From Spongiivirga sp046524175 (lineage in GTDB: Bacteria > Bacteroidota > Bacteroidia > Flavobacteriales > Flavobacteriaceae), in assembly GCF_046524175.1 (NCBI RefSeq), contig NZ_JBEFZF010000004.1:62001-126000 (forward strand): a stretch of 64,000 nucleotides of DNA, read 5' to 3'. The notes under the pieces were generated by a model, which did no database searches, was not told the DNA's origin, and saw only the letters and a program-made list of their open reading frames with translations. Made by a program: the position numbers and the translations under genes. Positions 51,444 to 59,980 of this stretch are shown piece by piece (within the stretch, counting starts at the first letter, position 1; each line of letters begins with the position of its first letter).

Positions 51444-53234
51444 CTAGTATAAGGGTAATACCTCTACATCAAAGCTAATATTAATGTTAAGGTCGCTAAG
51501 TTCCCGTTCTTTGTTTAAATCATAGCACCAAAGACTAACAGCACCTCCGTTACGTTGCATCATTTCACTTAATGGTACAATACTTTCGCCAAAAATAGTG
51601 TCATCGTATCGACTTCCTGTACCATCCTTTTCTGTAAATTCCCCTTTGAAATAAAAATTGATATCTTCTCTGAACGCGATAGGAATTTGATTAAGATCTA
51701 TAAATACCATTAACTCACGAATATCAAAATCTCGATTCCAATCCTGTTTTAAAGGTAATTGAACTTTTTCTTCATCTTCTAAGAGGTTCCAAACAGCACT
51801 TTTTTCAGGATAGTAGCGAATTGCTTTTGACCAAATAGAATCTTCCAGACCCTCCGGTTTTTTAATATCCATGATCAAATTGGCTTGGCTAATAGTGTTT
51901 TTGGGTCTAGCAGTATCATTAGATTTATCCAGAAATATACCAAAACAGTTAAGTTTAAATCGTAGCACTGAGAGTGGTTCTGATTCAACCTTTTTAGGTT
52001 GAATCAGCCGACTAATTCGTTGCAGTAGTTTTCTTCTTATCTGATTTTCTTTTGAATCTTGAAAAAAGGGCGGTGTTAATAATTGGTCAATTGGAAGCAA
52101 TTCCTGTTTTAACGGGTGTAAATTGGGATCTGAAATTGATGACGAACTAATTTTTTTAATGAGTCGAATTTGTTCATTTTCCTTTAAAATTGAATCTGTA
52201 AAAGAATTGAAGGAAGTTGAATCTTGCTTTTCTTTTGAGCGAAGTATATTTTTTAAATTGAGATTATTACTAGCAATTTCAAGTACATCACCACTTTTTA
52301 ATGCTGAAAGTTCTAAAGAAATTGGTCCGTAAATTATGCGATGAGTATAATGAGTTCCCCATTCTTCAAAAAACATTTTATAAGGCTCAAGTTCTTTTGG
52401 AAGTGAATCGTAGCGCAATGAATCGGGAATGATCCTTAGCACTGGTAATTGTTTTACCGCTTCAACAAATTCACTATTCAATGTACTACCCGCGGGATCA
52501 AGTTGAAGGGTAAAATGTTCTTCGTTTATTTCATGCCAGCTATACAGCCTGGCTTGGTTTAAAGAATCGTTTTCAAAAACTTCAAAAATGTTACTTTCTG
52601 TACTGATAATGGTATCGAAAGGCGTGTCAACCAGATAATGACCCCTAATGAGCTGTTGAAGTTTACGGTTTGAATTAACCAATTGATGAAAGCCACCCCC
52701 AATTGGATTTTGATTTGGGATTACTTGGAGGTAATCTTCAAATAAATAGCTTTCTTCCAATAACTGCCAATTTCTGCTAGTGCTGGTTAATGGCGAGAAG
52801 ATCTTTTTTGTAAGACCGCTGTTTTCAAATACAGGGTCTGATTTTAAGATGTTAACCCCATAAAGAATTTTGTCATATTGCGGTAATTGCTTGTAGCGGT
52901 TTTGAAGCTCAGCAATCGTTTTTCTGGTAATTTGAAGTACAATGCGCTGCTGATCAGTACTATCAGCTTGATAAGGTAATATTTCGTAATCTGGTTGTTC
53001 TAATGGTTTAAAATACAACTTATCACCCTTATTAAAGTCATATAAGTAAATACTGTCGTTTCTCTTCAATATTGCTTCGAAAGGTTTTTCTGAATCAATA
53101 CTTTCTTTTAGAATAGAAATTTCAGTATCAGGTAGTGGATTTTGAATTAAAATAAATCGGTCTTTATCAGTACATGAACTGAATAAAATAACCAATAAGA
53201 CTACTAGAATTCGCACCGTGGCACTATGGGGCAT
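51444..53234 (-). CDS. MACPF (perforin-like) domain lipoprotein
   Basis: I start at the ATG at 53234: it gives a lipoprotein signal ending LFSSC, while the longer in-frame start (53288) would include a promoter-like TATCTTTC. The product has 596 residues (numbering below uses the longer form). The central part has 'LNSEFVEAVKQLPVL' followed by 'MFFEEWGTHYTHRIIYGP', with the MACPF signature W/Y-G-T-H-Y at 310-314. This is the core of membrane-attack-complex/perforin proteins; Bacteroidales use such lipoproteins (BSAPs) to kill related strains. The C-terminal ~200 residues are unassigned. No immunity gene is adjacent. The usual GG after the motif is replaced by GP. Confidence 0.75.
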   Translation of the reverse strand: MPHSATVRILVVLLVILFSSCTDKDRFILIQNPLPDTEISILKESIDSEKPFEAILKRNDSIYLYDFNKGDKLYFKPLEQPDYEILPYQADSTDQQRIVLQITRKTIAELQNRYKQLPQYDKILYGVNILKSDPVFENSGLTKKIFSPLTSTSRNWQLLEESYLFEDYLQVIPNQNPIGGGFHQLVNSNRKLQQLIRGHYLVDTPFDTIISTESNIFEVFENDSLNQARLYSWHEINEEHFTLQLDPAGSTLNSEFVEAVKQLPVLRIIPDSLRYDSLPKELEPYKMFFEEWGTHYTHRIIYGPISLELSALKSGDVLEIASNNLNLKNILRSKEKQDSTSFNSFTDSILKENEQIRLIKKISSSSISDPNLHPLKQELLPIDQLLTPPFFQDSKENQIRRKLLQRISRLIQPKKVESEPLSVLRFKLNCFGIFLDKSNDTARPKNTISQANLIMDIKKPEGLEDSIWSKAIRYYPEKSAVWNLLEDEEKVQLPLKQDWNRDFDIRELMVFIDLNQIPIAFREDINFYFKGEFTEKDGTGSRYDDTIFGESIVPLSEMMQRNGGAVSLWCYDLNKERELSDLNINISFDVEVLPLY

Positions 53235-53371
53235 GTTTTTGACTGATTTTAATAACGGAAAGATAGAAAACGACGAAACAATGTGCAATCATTAGAAAGT
53301 TAAACCGCTGCTGAAAAAGTAGAGCGTTTCACAAATAGCTAAAAAAAAGCTTAACAATTGCAATAAACAAA

Positions 53372-53399
53372 AACGGTTGACTTAAAATAGTCAACCGTT
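53372..53399 (-). terminator. Terminator of typA
   Basis: AACGGTTGACT (53372-53382) pairs perfectly with AGTCAACCGTT (53389-53399) around a 6-base loop. On the minus strand it is followed by TTTTTGTTT. It lies 11 bases after the typA stop. Confidence 0.85.
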
Positions 53400-53409
53400 A
53401 ATGAATACT

Positions 53410-55209
53410 TTATAGCGATTTATTCCGCTTTCTATCTACTTCTTTTAATAATACCTTTCTTAGCCTTAAGTGGTTCGGTGTTACCTCCACTAATTCATCT
53501 TTTTGAATGTATTCTAGCGCTTCTTCTAATGAAAATTTAATAGCTGGAACAATTTTGGCCTTATCATCGGCACCAGAACTTCGTACATTACTAAGTTTTT
53601 TGGTTTTAGTAACATTGACAGTCATATCATCACCTCGGCTATTTTCACCAATAACTTGTCCTTCATAAATGGCTTCGCCTGGATCGATAAAGAATTTACC
53701 ACGCTCTTGTAGTTTGTCAATAGAATACGGGATAGCAGTTCCATTTTCCATCGATACTAACGAACCATTTATGCGTCCAGGAATTTCTCCTTTAACTGGT
53801 GCATACTCTTTAAAACGGTGTGCCATGATCGCCTCACCAGCGGTTGCAGTCAGCAATTGATTACGCAAACCTATAATCCCTCTTGAGGGAATTAAAAACT
53901 CACAAATCATACGTTCGCCTTTAGCTTCCATACTTAGCATTTCACCTTTACGAATAGAAACCATTTCTACCGCCTTACCCGAAACATGCTCTGGTAAGTC
54001 GATCGTTAATTCTTCAATGGGTTCGCATTTTACACCATCAATTTCTTTGATAATTACTTGCGGCTGACCAATTTGTAACTCATATCCTTCACGGCGCATG
54101 GTTTCAATTAAAACAGATAAATGCAATACACCACGACCAAATACCATAAATTTATCGGCACTATTGGTTTCTTCAACACGAAGTGCTAAGTTTTTTTCTA
54201 GCTCTTTTGTTAAACGCTCTTTAATATGACGTGAAGTAACAAACTTGCCATCTTTACCAAAAAAGGGAGAGTCATTAATGGTAAATAACATACTCATGGT
54301 GGGTTCATCAATAGCTATTGTTTTCAATCCTTCCGGATTTTCAAAATCAGCAACAGTATCACCAATTTCGAAATTTTCTAACCCAACAAGGGCGCAGATG
54401 TCACCTGCTTCAACTTTATCTACTTTCTTTCTGCCTAAACCTTCAAACGTATGTAATTCTTTGATTCTACTTTTTACGATAGAACCATCCCTTTTTACTA
54501 ATGACACAGGTGCGCCTTCAGTCAAGATGCCACGTTGCAAACGACCAATAGCAATACGACCCGTAAACGAAGAAAAATCTAAGGAGGTAATAAGCATTTG
54601 AGCAGTACCTTGCTCAACTTTCGGTTCTGGTATATGCTCGATTACCATATCTAGCAATGGCTCAATATTTTCTGTTTGTTGTTGCCAGTCTTCTGACATC
54701 CAGTTATTTTTAGCTGACCCGTAAACCGTCGGAAAATCTAGCTGCCACTCTTCAGCACCCAGCTCGAACATCAAATCGAACACCTTTTCATGTACTTCTT
54801 CAGGAGTACAGTTTTCCTTATCTACCTTGTTGACTACTACACAGGGTTTTAATCCTAAGTCAATGGCTTTTTGAAGTACAAAACGAGTTTGCGGCATAGG
54901 TCCTTCAAAGGCATCTACTAATAATAAGACACCATCTGCCATATTCAAAACGCGCTCTACTTCGCCCCCAAAATCGGCGTGACCAGGAGTGTCGATGATG
55001 TTAATTTTAGTTCCTTTATAAGTTACCGAAACATTTTTGGATGTAATGGTAATTCCACGTTCGCGTTCAAGATCATTATTGTCTAAGATCAAGTCACCAG
55101 TATTTTCGTTTTCACGAAATAACTGACAGTGATACATAATCTTGTCTACCAAGGTGGTTTTACCGTGGTCAACGTGTGCAATGATCGCAATATTCCTCAT
55201 CTGGGCCAT
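53410..55209 (-). CDS. typA: Translational GTPase TypA/BipA
   Basis: This 599-residue GTPase associates with the ribosome and helps ribosome assembly and stress adaptation. It has the G domain motifs AHVDHGKTTL, DNNDLERERGITI, DTPGHADFGGEVERVL and NKVDKENC. EF-G-like domains II-V and the BipA-specific C-terminal domain ('RSSGADDKAKIVPAIKFSLE') complete the protein. The length is typical. It is monocistronic and followed by a terminator. Confidence 0.97.
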   Translation of the reverse strand: MAQMRNIAIIAHVDHGKTTLVDKIMYHCQLFRENENTGDLILDNNDLERERGITITSKNVSVTYKGTKINIIDTPGHADFGGEVERVLNMADGVLLLVDAFEGPMPQTRFVLQKAIDLGLKPCVVVNKVDKENCTPEEVHEKVFDLMFELGAEEWQLDFPTVYGSAKNNWMSEDWQQQTENIEPLLDMVIEHIPEPKVEQGTAQMLITSLDFSSFTGRIAIGRLQRGILTEGAPVSLVKRDGSIVKSRIKELHTFEGLGRKKVDKVEAGDICALVGLENFEIGDTVADFENPEGLKTIAIDEPTMSMLFTINDSPFFGKDGKFVTSRHIKERLTKELEKNLALRVEETNSADKFMVFGRGVLHLSVLIETMRREGYELQIGQPQVIIKEIDGVKCEPIEELTIDLPEHVSGKAVEMVSIRKGEMLSMEAKGERMICEFLIPSRGIIGLRNQLLTATAGEAIMAHRFKEYAPVKGEIPGRINGSLVSMENGTAIPYSIDKLQERGKFFIDPGEAIYEGQVIGENSRGDDMTVNVTKTKKLSNVRSSGADDKAKIVPAIKFSLEEALEYIQKDELVEVTPNHLRLRKVLLKEVDRKRNKSL

Positions 55210-55230
55210 ATGAATCCGTTTTTAAGCGCG

Positions 55231-55238
55231 CAAAGGTA
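55231..55238 (-). promoter_or_regulatory. Candidate -7 box of typA
   Basis: TACCTTTG on the minus strand matches TANNTTTG and ends 21 bases before the typA start. No TTG at the -33 spacing is obvious. Confidence 0.5.
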
Positions 55239-55296
55239 CGGTTAATACGTTAATAACTACTGGTATAAAACTTTAATTTTAAAGTATTTTATTTTG

Positions 55297-55842
55297 TTAG
55301 TTTTTACTTCCACCTAAAACCCATCCAAGGGTAAAGCCTATGTTTGGAACTATATCTCCGTTATCAAGATCACTCCATGCATAGCCTAAACCAAGATGTA
55401 AATTTAGGTTAAATCCACCACCATAGGTACGTTGCATTCCCCATAGCGGTCCGACGAAAGCCCCATAGTTTTCATTAAAATCAATGTTACCGATGATCGA
55501 TTTCCCGCTTTGAACCAAAGCACTAAAGGCAAAGTAATTGGCAGAGTTTCTATCGATACGCTTACCAAGACTACTTCGTCTTTTAAAGTTATAATAATAT
55601 CTATACTGTGTGTCTAAAAAGGGAAATACGCCTGCTTCCAGCTTATTATCCCCTTGTTTTCTAAAAAAGTAACCGGTTCCTAATTGGAAATCAATCGTAC
55701 TGTTAAGTCCAATACTTTTTTCCCATTCAACACCTGGTGTCAGTATATTTATTTTAAATTGACTTTTTTCAAGATTCCATGCGTCTTGGCTGAAGATAAA
55801 CTGCGTTGTGAGGATTGCAGTCATTACAATAAGGTTTTTCAT
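55297..55842 (-). CDS. Small exported outer-membrane-like beta-barrel protein
   Basis: This 181-residue protein has a signal peptide (residues 1-19, ending FSQ). The rest alternates polar and hydrophobic residues with aromatic ends: 'TIDFQLGTGYFF', 'FLDTQYRYYYNFKRR', 'NLNLHLGLGYAWSD' and the terminal 'NIGFTLGWVLGG'. This fits an eight-strand outer-membrane barrel. I do not recognise the family. It lies 87 bases upstream of typA on the same strand, but typA has its own promoter box, so cotranscription is unlikely. Confidence 0.6.
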   Translation of the reverse strand: MKNLIVMTAILTTQFIFSQDAWNLEKSQFKINILTPGVEWEKSIGLNSTIDFQLGTGYFFRKQGDNKLEAGVFPFLDTQYRYYYNFKRRSSLGKRIDRNSANYFAFSALVQSGKSIIGNIDFNENYGAFVGPLWGMQRTYGGGFNLNLHLGLGYAWSDLDNGDIVPNIGFTLGWVLGGSKN

Positions 55843-55926
55843 TTACGAAGTTTTTTAGTTTAAAAAAACCTAAATCATCAAGCTTTATGCCATAAAAATT
55901 CAAAAGTCTTATGTGCGCTAATAATG

Positions 55927-55934
55927 TATCTTTG
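55927..55934 (+). promoter_or_regulatory. Candidate -7 box of kdsA
   Basis: TATCTTTG matches TANNTTTG and ends 18 bases before the kdsA start codon. The -33 element is not evident. Confidence 0.5.
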
Positions 55935-55952
55935 CCGAATAATTATTAAGAA

Positions 55953-56771
55953 ATGAATCTAGCCAATATCCCTAAGTTAAAACATACTACATCTGATAAC
56001 TTTTTTTTGCTAGCAGGCCCTTGCGCTATAGAAGGTGAAGACATGGCAATGCGTATTGCCGAGAAGGTACTCGAGATAACTAATGATCTTAAAATCCCCT
56101 ACGTTTTTAAAGGTAGTTTTAAAAAAGCAAACAGAAGTCGTATCGACAGTTTTACTGGAATTGGAGATGAAAAGGCGCTAAAAATTCTTCGAAAAGTAAG
56201 CGAATCTTTTGATGTACCCACGGTAACTGATATTCATGAGGTAGAAGATGCGGCAAAAGCAGCAGCTTACGTTGATGTCCTGCAAATACCAGCTTTTTTA
56301 GTAAGGCAAACAGATCTTGTTGTGGCAGCGGCAAAAACTGATAAAGTGGTTAACCTAAAAAAAGGACAGTTTATGAGTCCTGAAAGTATGCAACATGCTG
56401 TTCGCAAGGTACATGATTCCGGAAATAAAAAAGCATGGATTACCGATAGAGGAACCATGTTTGGCTACCAAGATATGATCGTCGATTTTCGTGGAATACC
56501 TACTATGAGGCAGTTTGCTCCAACTGTATTAGATGTTACACATTCACTTCAACAACCAAACCAGACAAGTGGCGTTACAGGGGGTAGACCAGATATGATT
56601 GAAACGATTAGTCGTGCTGGAATTGCAGCAGGAGTTGATGGCTTATTTATGGAAACCCATTTTGATCCAGCAAATGCAAAAAGTGATGGGGCAAACATGC
56701 TGCATTTAGACCATTTAGAGAATTTACTTCGTAATCTTACGGCTATACGAAAAGTGATTGCTAATTTGTAA
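55953..56771 (+). CDS. kdsA: 3-deoxy-8-phosphooctulonate (KDO-8-P) synthase
   Basis: This 272-residue enzyme condenses phosphoenolpyruvate with arabinose-5-phosphate to give KDO-8-phosphate for the lipopolysaccharide core. The family motifs are LLAGPCAIEGEDMAM, 'YVFKGSFKKANRSRIDSFTG', 'VDVLQIPAFLVRQTDLV', 'NLKKGQFMSPESM', 'WITDRGTMFGYQDMIVDFRG' and 'DGLFMETHFDP'. The length is standard. It is cotranscribed with the CIA30-like gene, which starts 1 base after its stop. Confidence 0.96.
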   Translation: MNLANIPKLKHTTSDNFFLLAGPCAIEGEDMAMRIAEKVLEITNDLKIPYVFKGSFKKANRSRIDSFTGIGDEKALKILRKVSESFDVPTVTDIHEVEDAAKAAAYVDVLQIPAFLVRQTDLVVAAAKTDKVVNLKKGQFMSPESMQHAVRKVHDSGNKKAWITDRGTMFGYQDMIVDFRGIPTMRQFAPTVLDVTHSLQQPNQTSGVTGGRPDMIETISRAGIAAGVDGLFMETHFDPANAKSDGANMLHLDHLENLLRNLTAIRKVIANL

Positions 56772-56772
56772 G

Positions 56773-57297
56773 ATGAAGGCCCTGATACTTTTAATGCTAA
56801 TGTCAATACCCACCGTTGTGATATATGATTTTAACAAGAACAAAAGTGTAAACGACTGGCGCGTGGTTGATGATGTGGTGATGGGAGGTAGGTCTACTGG
56901 GAGCTTCAATATTAATGATGGTGGCAACGGTGTTTTTTATGGAAGTGTCTCTTTAGAAAATAATGGAGGATTCTCATCTGTTCGGCATCAAACTAAAAGG
57001 TTAGACCTTTCTCAACATTCTAAGTTTGTTATCACACTTAGGGGAGATGGAAAAAAGTATCAGTTTCGAACCCGGGCAAGTTATGAAGACCGTTTTTCGT
57101 ACATCGGTGTATTTAATACAACAGGGGAGTGGCAAACTATAAGTATTCCATTCGATACAATGTATCCAGCTTTTAGAGGTCGAACACTAGATTTGCCTAA
57201 TTATTCCGGTACAGCTTTGGTTGAGGTGGCCTTTTTGATCGGGAATAAAAAAGAGCAAGAATTCATGTTGGAGATTGCAAGCATTTCAGCAGAATAA
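56773..57297 (+). CDS. CIA30 family protein (NDUFAF1-like)
   Basis: I start at ATG 56773, one base after the kdsA stop; an in-frame TTG at 56758 would overlap kdsA. The 174-residue product has a short hydrophobic N-terminus (possible signal peptide, residues 1-17) and the CIA30 domain: 'VNDWRVVDDVVMGGRSTGSF', 'VSLENNGGFSSVRHQTKRLD', 'RTRASYEDRFSYIGVFNTTG' and 'YPAFRGRTLDLPNYSG'. In mitochondria CIA30 assists complex I assembly; in bacteria the role is unclear. The fold is a carbohydrate-binding-like beta-sandwich. It converges with the DUF192 gene. Confidence 0.88.
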   Translation: MKALILLMLMSIPTVVIYDFNKNKSVNDWRVVDDVVMGGRSTGSFNINDGGNGVFYGSVSLENNGGFSSVRHQTKRLDLSQHSKFVITLRGDGKKYQFRTRASYEDRFSYIGVFNTTGEWQTISIPFDTMYPAFRGRTLDLPNYSGTALVEVAFLIGNKKEQEFMLEIASISAE

Positions 57298-57304
57298 ATA
57301 AAAG

Positions 57305-57787
57305 TTAAATTTTCGAGAAAACGATTCGATCACCTTTTGTTAATCCTAATTTATCTGAAAGTCCAGCATTAATTTCAAACACATATTTTGCAGGTCCTTC
57401 AGAAGGTAAAGATGCTTCATTAAAAGGTTCAGCATTTTTTTGAATGCTTACGACTTCATTATCTTCACTGATGTAGATAATATCGATCGAAAACTCAGTA
57501 TTCTTCATATAAAAATAGCGCTGCTGGGAGTCAGGAAATATGAATAGCATTCCTCGATCATCTTGCATCGATTTGCGATACATTAATCCAGTTTGCGTTT
57601 CGTACTCATTATCTGCTATTTCAATATCAAAAGAAGCAATCAGGCTATCTTTTTTAAAAACTGAAAGCGTACCTTCTTTGGTGAAAGACACTTCTTGTTT
57701 GATTACTTTTTTTTCTGATTTTTTATCCCCACAGGTGATTAAAAAGAATCCTGTGGCGAGAATGATACATGCGAGAAACTTTTTCAT
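57305..57787 (-). CDS. DUF192 domain lipoprotein
   Basis: I use the ATG at 57787, which overlaps the lgt stop in ATGA; the longer in-frame reading (to 57886) lies within lgt. The 160-residue product has a lipoprotein signal ending LITC and the DUF192 domain: 'NEYETQTGLMYRKSMQDDRG', 'MLFIFPDSQQRYFYMKNTEF', 'SIDIIYISEDNEVVSIQKNA' and 'YVFEINAGLSDKLGLTKGD'. The family is of unknown function. It is coupled to lgt, the enzyme that would lipidate it. Confidence 0.9.
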   Translation of the reverse strand: MKKFLACIILATGFFLITCGDKKSEKKVIKQEVSFTKEGTLSVFKKDSLIASFDIEIADNEYETQTGLMYRKSMQDDRGMLFIFPDSQQRYFYMKNTEFSIDIIYISEDNEVVSIQKNAEPFNEASLPSEGPAKYVFEINAGLSDKLGLTKGDRIVFSKI

Positions 57788-58641
57788 GCAACCGCCTTTT
57801 TTTGGTTTCCTTTCCACATAAAGTACAAGCCCAGCAAAACAAATGGAATACTTAGTAATTGTCCGGTATTCAATCCTAGCACCCAATCTTCACGCCCATC
57901 AACTTGTTCAATTTTAAAGTACTCAACAATAAAACGCACTCCCATTAACATTATCAAGAACAAGCCAAAAAGAAAACCGAGTTTTTCTCCTGCCTCACGT
58001 TTCCAATATAAATACATGAGTGTGATGAAGACAAAAACATACCCAAAGGCTTCATATAGTTGCCCTGGATGACGGACTACATTATCAATTTTTGCAAAAA
58101 TAATACCCCAATCAGATCCTGTAGGTTTACCAATCATTTCAGAATTAAAGAAATTTCCTAGTCTTATTGCTACTGCACCGAATGCACAAGGAATCACCAC
58201 ACGATCTAAAACCCACAATAACGGTTTTTTGATTACTTTTTTACTGTAGTAATACATACCGATGATCATTGCAATGGTAGCGCCATGACTAGCTAAGCCT
58301 CTAAAACCCGAAAACTTGTATTTTGAAAACTCGAAAATACCAACTCCTGTTGGTTTTGAAATAGGTAAAAACACCTCAAAAGGGCTTTGCCATAGAAGTT
58401 CAGTTTGGTAAAATAGGACATGTCCTAAACGTGCTCCAACCATAATAGATATCATACTGTAGATGAAAAGAGAATCTAGTTCATCTGGGCTACGCTTTTC
58501 TTTACTGAAAATCTTTTTAGTAATATAAAAACCAACTGCGAATGCAACAACCCACATTAGGCTATAATACTTTATTTCATAAAACCCGAGGTCTATTCCT
58601 TCAGAAGGATTCCATTTAATGGAGAGGGGAAGTGTCGTCAT
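57784..58641 (-). CDS. lgt: Prolipoprotein diacylglyceryl transferase
   Basis: This 285-residue inner-membrane enzyme attaches diacylglycerol to the lipobox cysteine of prolipoproteins. It has seven hydrophobic segments. Family motifs include 'GARLGHVLFYQ', 'GLASHGATIAMIIGMYYYSK', the Lgt signature 'VAIRLGNFFNSEMIGKPTG', 'RHPGQLYEAFGY' and the C-terminal 'GVRFIVEYFKIEQV'. It is upstream of the DUF192 lipoprotein gene with a 4-base overlap. Several products in this window carry lipoboxes and are its expected substrates. Confidence 0.97.
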   Translation of the reverse strand: MTTLPLSIKWNPSEGIDLGFYEIKYYSLMWVVAFAVGFYITKKIFSKEKRSPDELDSLFIYSMISIMVGARLGHVLFYQTELLWQSPFEVFLPISKPTGVGIFEFSKYKFSGFRGLASHGATIAMIIGMYYYSKKVIKKPLLWVLDRVVIPCAFGAVAIRLGNFFNSEMIGKPTGSDWGIIFAKIDNVVRHPGQLYEAFGYVFVFITLMYLYWKREAGEKLGFLFGLFLIMLMGVRFIVEYFKIEQVDGREDWVLGLNTGQLLSIPFVLLGLYFMWKGNQKKAVA

Positions 58642-58753
58642 ATTTTTATAATGTAGCGGTAAATATAACCAAAAGGCATTTGAACCTTAAAAACATTTTA
58701 CACAAACTTTTAGCATAATTTAAAGTTCTCATATATCAATTTCTTAAAATAAT

Positions 58754-58761
58754 TACATTTG
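58754..58761 (+). promoter_or_regulatory. Candidate -7 box next to the start codon
   Basis: TACATTTG matches TANNTTTG and ends 4 bases before the ATG at 58766. If used, transcription would start at or just inside the start codon, giving a leaderless mRNA. Confidence 0.45.
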
Positions 58762-58765
58762 TTTC

Positions 58766-59881
58766 ATGCTGTTTGATATTGAGAATACGGTAATTGCTTT
58801 GGTTTGCTTGGTTACAGCAATTGTTGTTCAACGTATTTATCTTAAAGAAAAGAATCGTATTGGTAATACTGCATCCATTGACGGGATTAAGTGGTTTGGT
58901 CTTGCAATATTTATTTGGGGTCTAGGGGCGTTAATAACACAGATATTGTTAATAGCGGGTTTTCCAGAAGCTCATAAAACTATCATTTATTTAGGATTAT
59001 TAGTGTCTTTGCTAAATTCACTTTTTATTATACTCTCATTGCCTTCAATAGAACACCATCATCCAAGAAGTATGATTGTTAAAATGATAACTCGTTTTAA
59101 TGAAAAGGAATTTATCGCTTTATACTGCTCAGTATTAGTGATGATCGCATTTGTTTTTGTGGTAACCTCTTTAACAAGTAATAGTATTTCAAATCGACTT
59201 GTTTGGCTAATTGATATTCCAATTTCTATTGTAGTTGCATTCTCGTTGCTTTTGGAATTAAATAAAGCATTTAAGCATAGAGATATGCGTTTTATGTATT
59301 TACCGTCGTTTGTGTTGTTCATTCTAATTGTGGTAGCAGTATCGCATAGAATTATTCCAATTGATATCAGTACTAGATGGTTTTCTTTCGACTCATGGAA
59401 GTTACTTGGAAGCATTACTGCCATTTCTTTTAAATTCTTGTTTATAATCTTGTTTTCGATTTTGCTATATAGCTGGAAGTTTTTATCAGAAAAAGAACAG
59501 CAACAATTTGTAGTTGACGACTTGATAAAACAAAATGACGAGCTGTTGAAAACTAACAGTCAGTTAATTAAGGAAAAAGACAAAGGTGCCGACCAATTGG
59601 TTCAACTAAAAAAGGAGCTAAAGATGCTTCAAAAATTAAAGAAGATAGAACTGTCAGATAGACAAAAAGAAGTGCTTGGTAATTTAGCAATCTGTGGTAA
59701 GAACAAGTCATATACAGATATCGCAGATGCTATGAATATTAGCGTTGACGGTTTTCAAACTCATGTGTATCAAATTAAGAAAATCTTAAACGTCAGTGGT
59801 GCAGATGGTAAAGAACAGTTAATCAAATTTGCTGTTCAAAACAATCTCGCGCGTTTCGCTACTATCAAGGAAGATGCTTAA
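58766..59881 (+). CDS. Membrane-anchored LuxR-type regulator with seven transmembrane segments
   Basis: This 371-residue protein has about seven hydrophobic segments in the first ~240 residues, then a charged coiled coil (about 245-300: EKEQQQFVVDDLIKQNDELL and onward). The C-terminal 65 residues form a LuxR-type helix-turn-helix ('LSDRQKEVLGNLAICGKNKS', 'YTDIADAMNISVDGFQTHVY', 'QIKKILNVSGADGKEQLIKF'). No kinase or receiver domain is present, so the membrane part may sense a signal directly and the coiled coil may mediate dimerisation. A 24-bp palindrome overlapping its stop codon is a possible operator. It is followed by an AGCS symporter gene. Confidence 0.8.
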   Translation: MLFDIENTVIALVCLVTAIVVQRIYLKEKNRIGNTASIDGIKWFGLAIFIWGLGALITQILLIAGFPEAHKTIIYLGLLVSLLNSLFIILSLPSIEHHHPRSMIVKMITRFNEKEFIALYCSVLVMIAFVFVVTSLTSNSISNRLVWLIDIPISIVVAFSLLLELNKAFKHRDMRFMYLPSFVLFILIVVAVSHRIIPIDISTRWFSFDSWKLLGSITAISFKFLFIILFSILLYSWKFLSEKEQQQFVVDDLIKQNDELLKTNSQLIKEKDKGADQLVQLKKELKMLQKLKKIELSDRQKEVLGNLAICGKNKSYTDIADAMNISVDGFQTHVYQIKKILNVSGADGKEQLIKFAVQNNLARFATIKEDA

Positions 59882-59897
59882 GTATATACTTAAGCAT
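59874..59897. promoter_or_regulatory. Perfect 24-bp palindrome, possible operator
   Basis: ATGCTTAAGTAT is followed without spacer by its exact reverse complement, spanning the stop codon of the regulator gene (59879-59881). The half-site ATGCTTAA recurs at 59918-59925. The region lies 84 bases upstream of the symporter gene. It could bind a dimeric regulator, or fold as a small hairpin. Confidence 0.5.
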
Positions 59898-59980
59898 AAT
59901 TGTACTAAAAAACACCTATGCTTAATCTTTTCATCTTAATAAAATGATTTCATATTCGTCAGGATTTAAAATAAGTTCTG

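Noticed and set aside
51444..53234. Toxin-immunity pair around the MACPF gene
   Set aside because: The neighbours are a glucokinase and typA, which are ordinary core genes; no small linked gene is seen.
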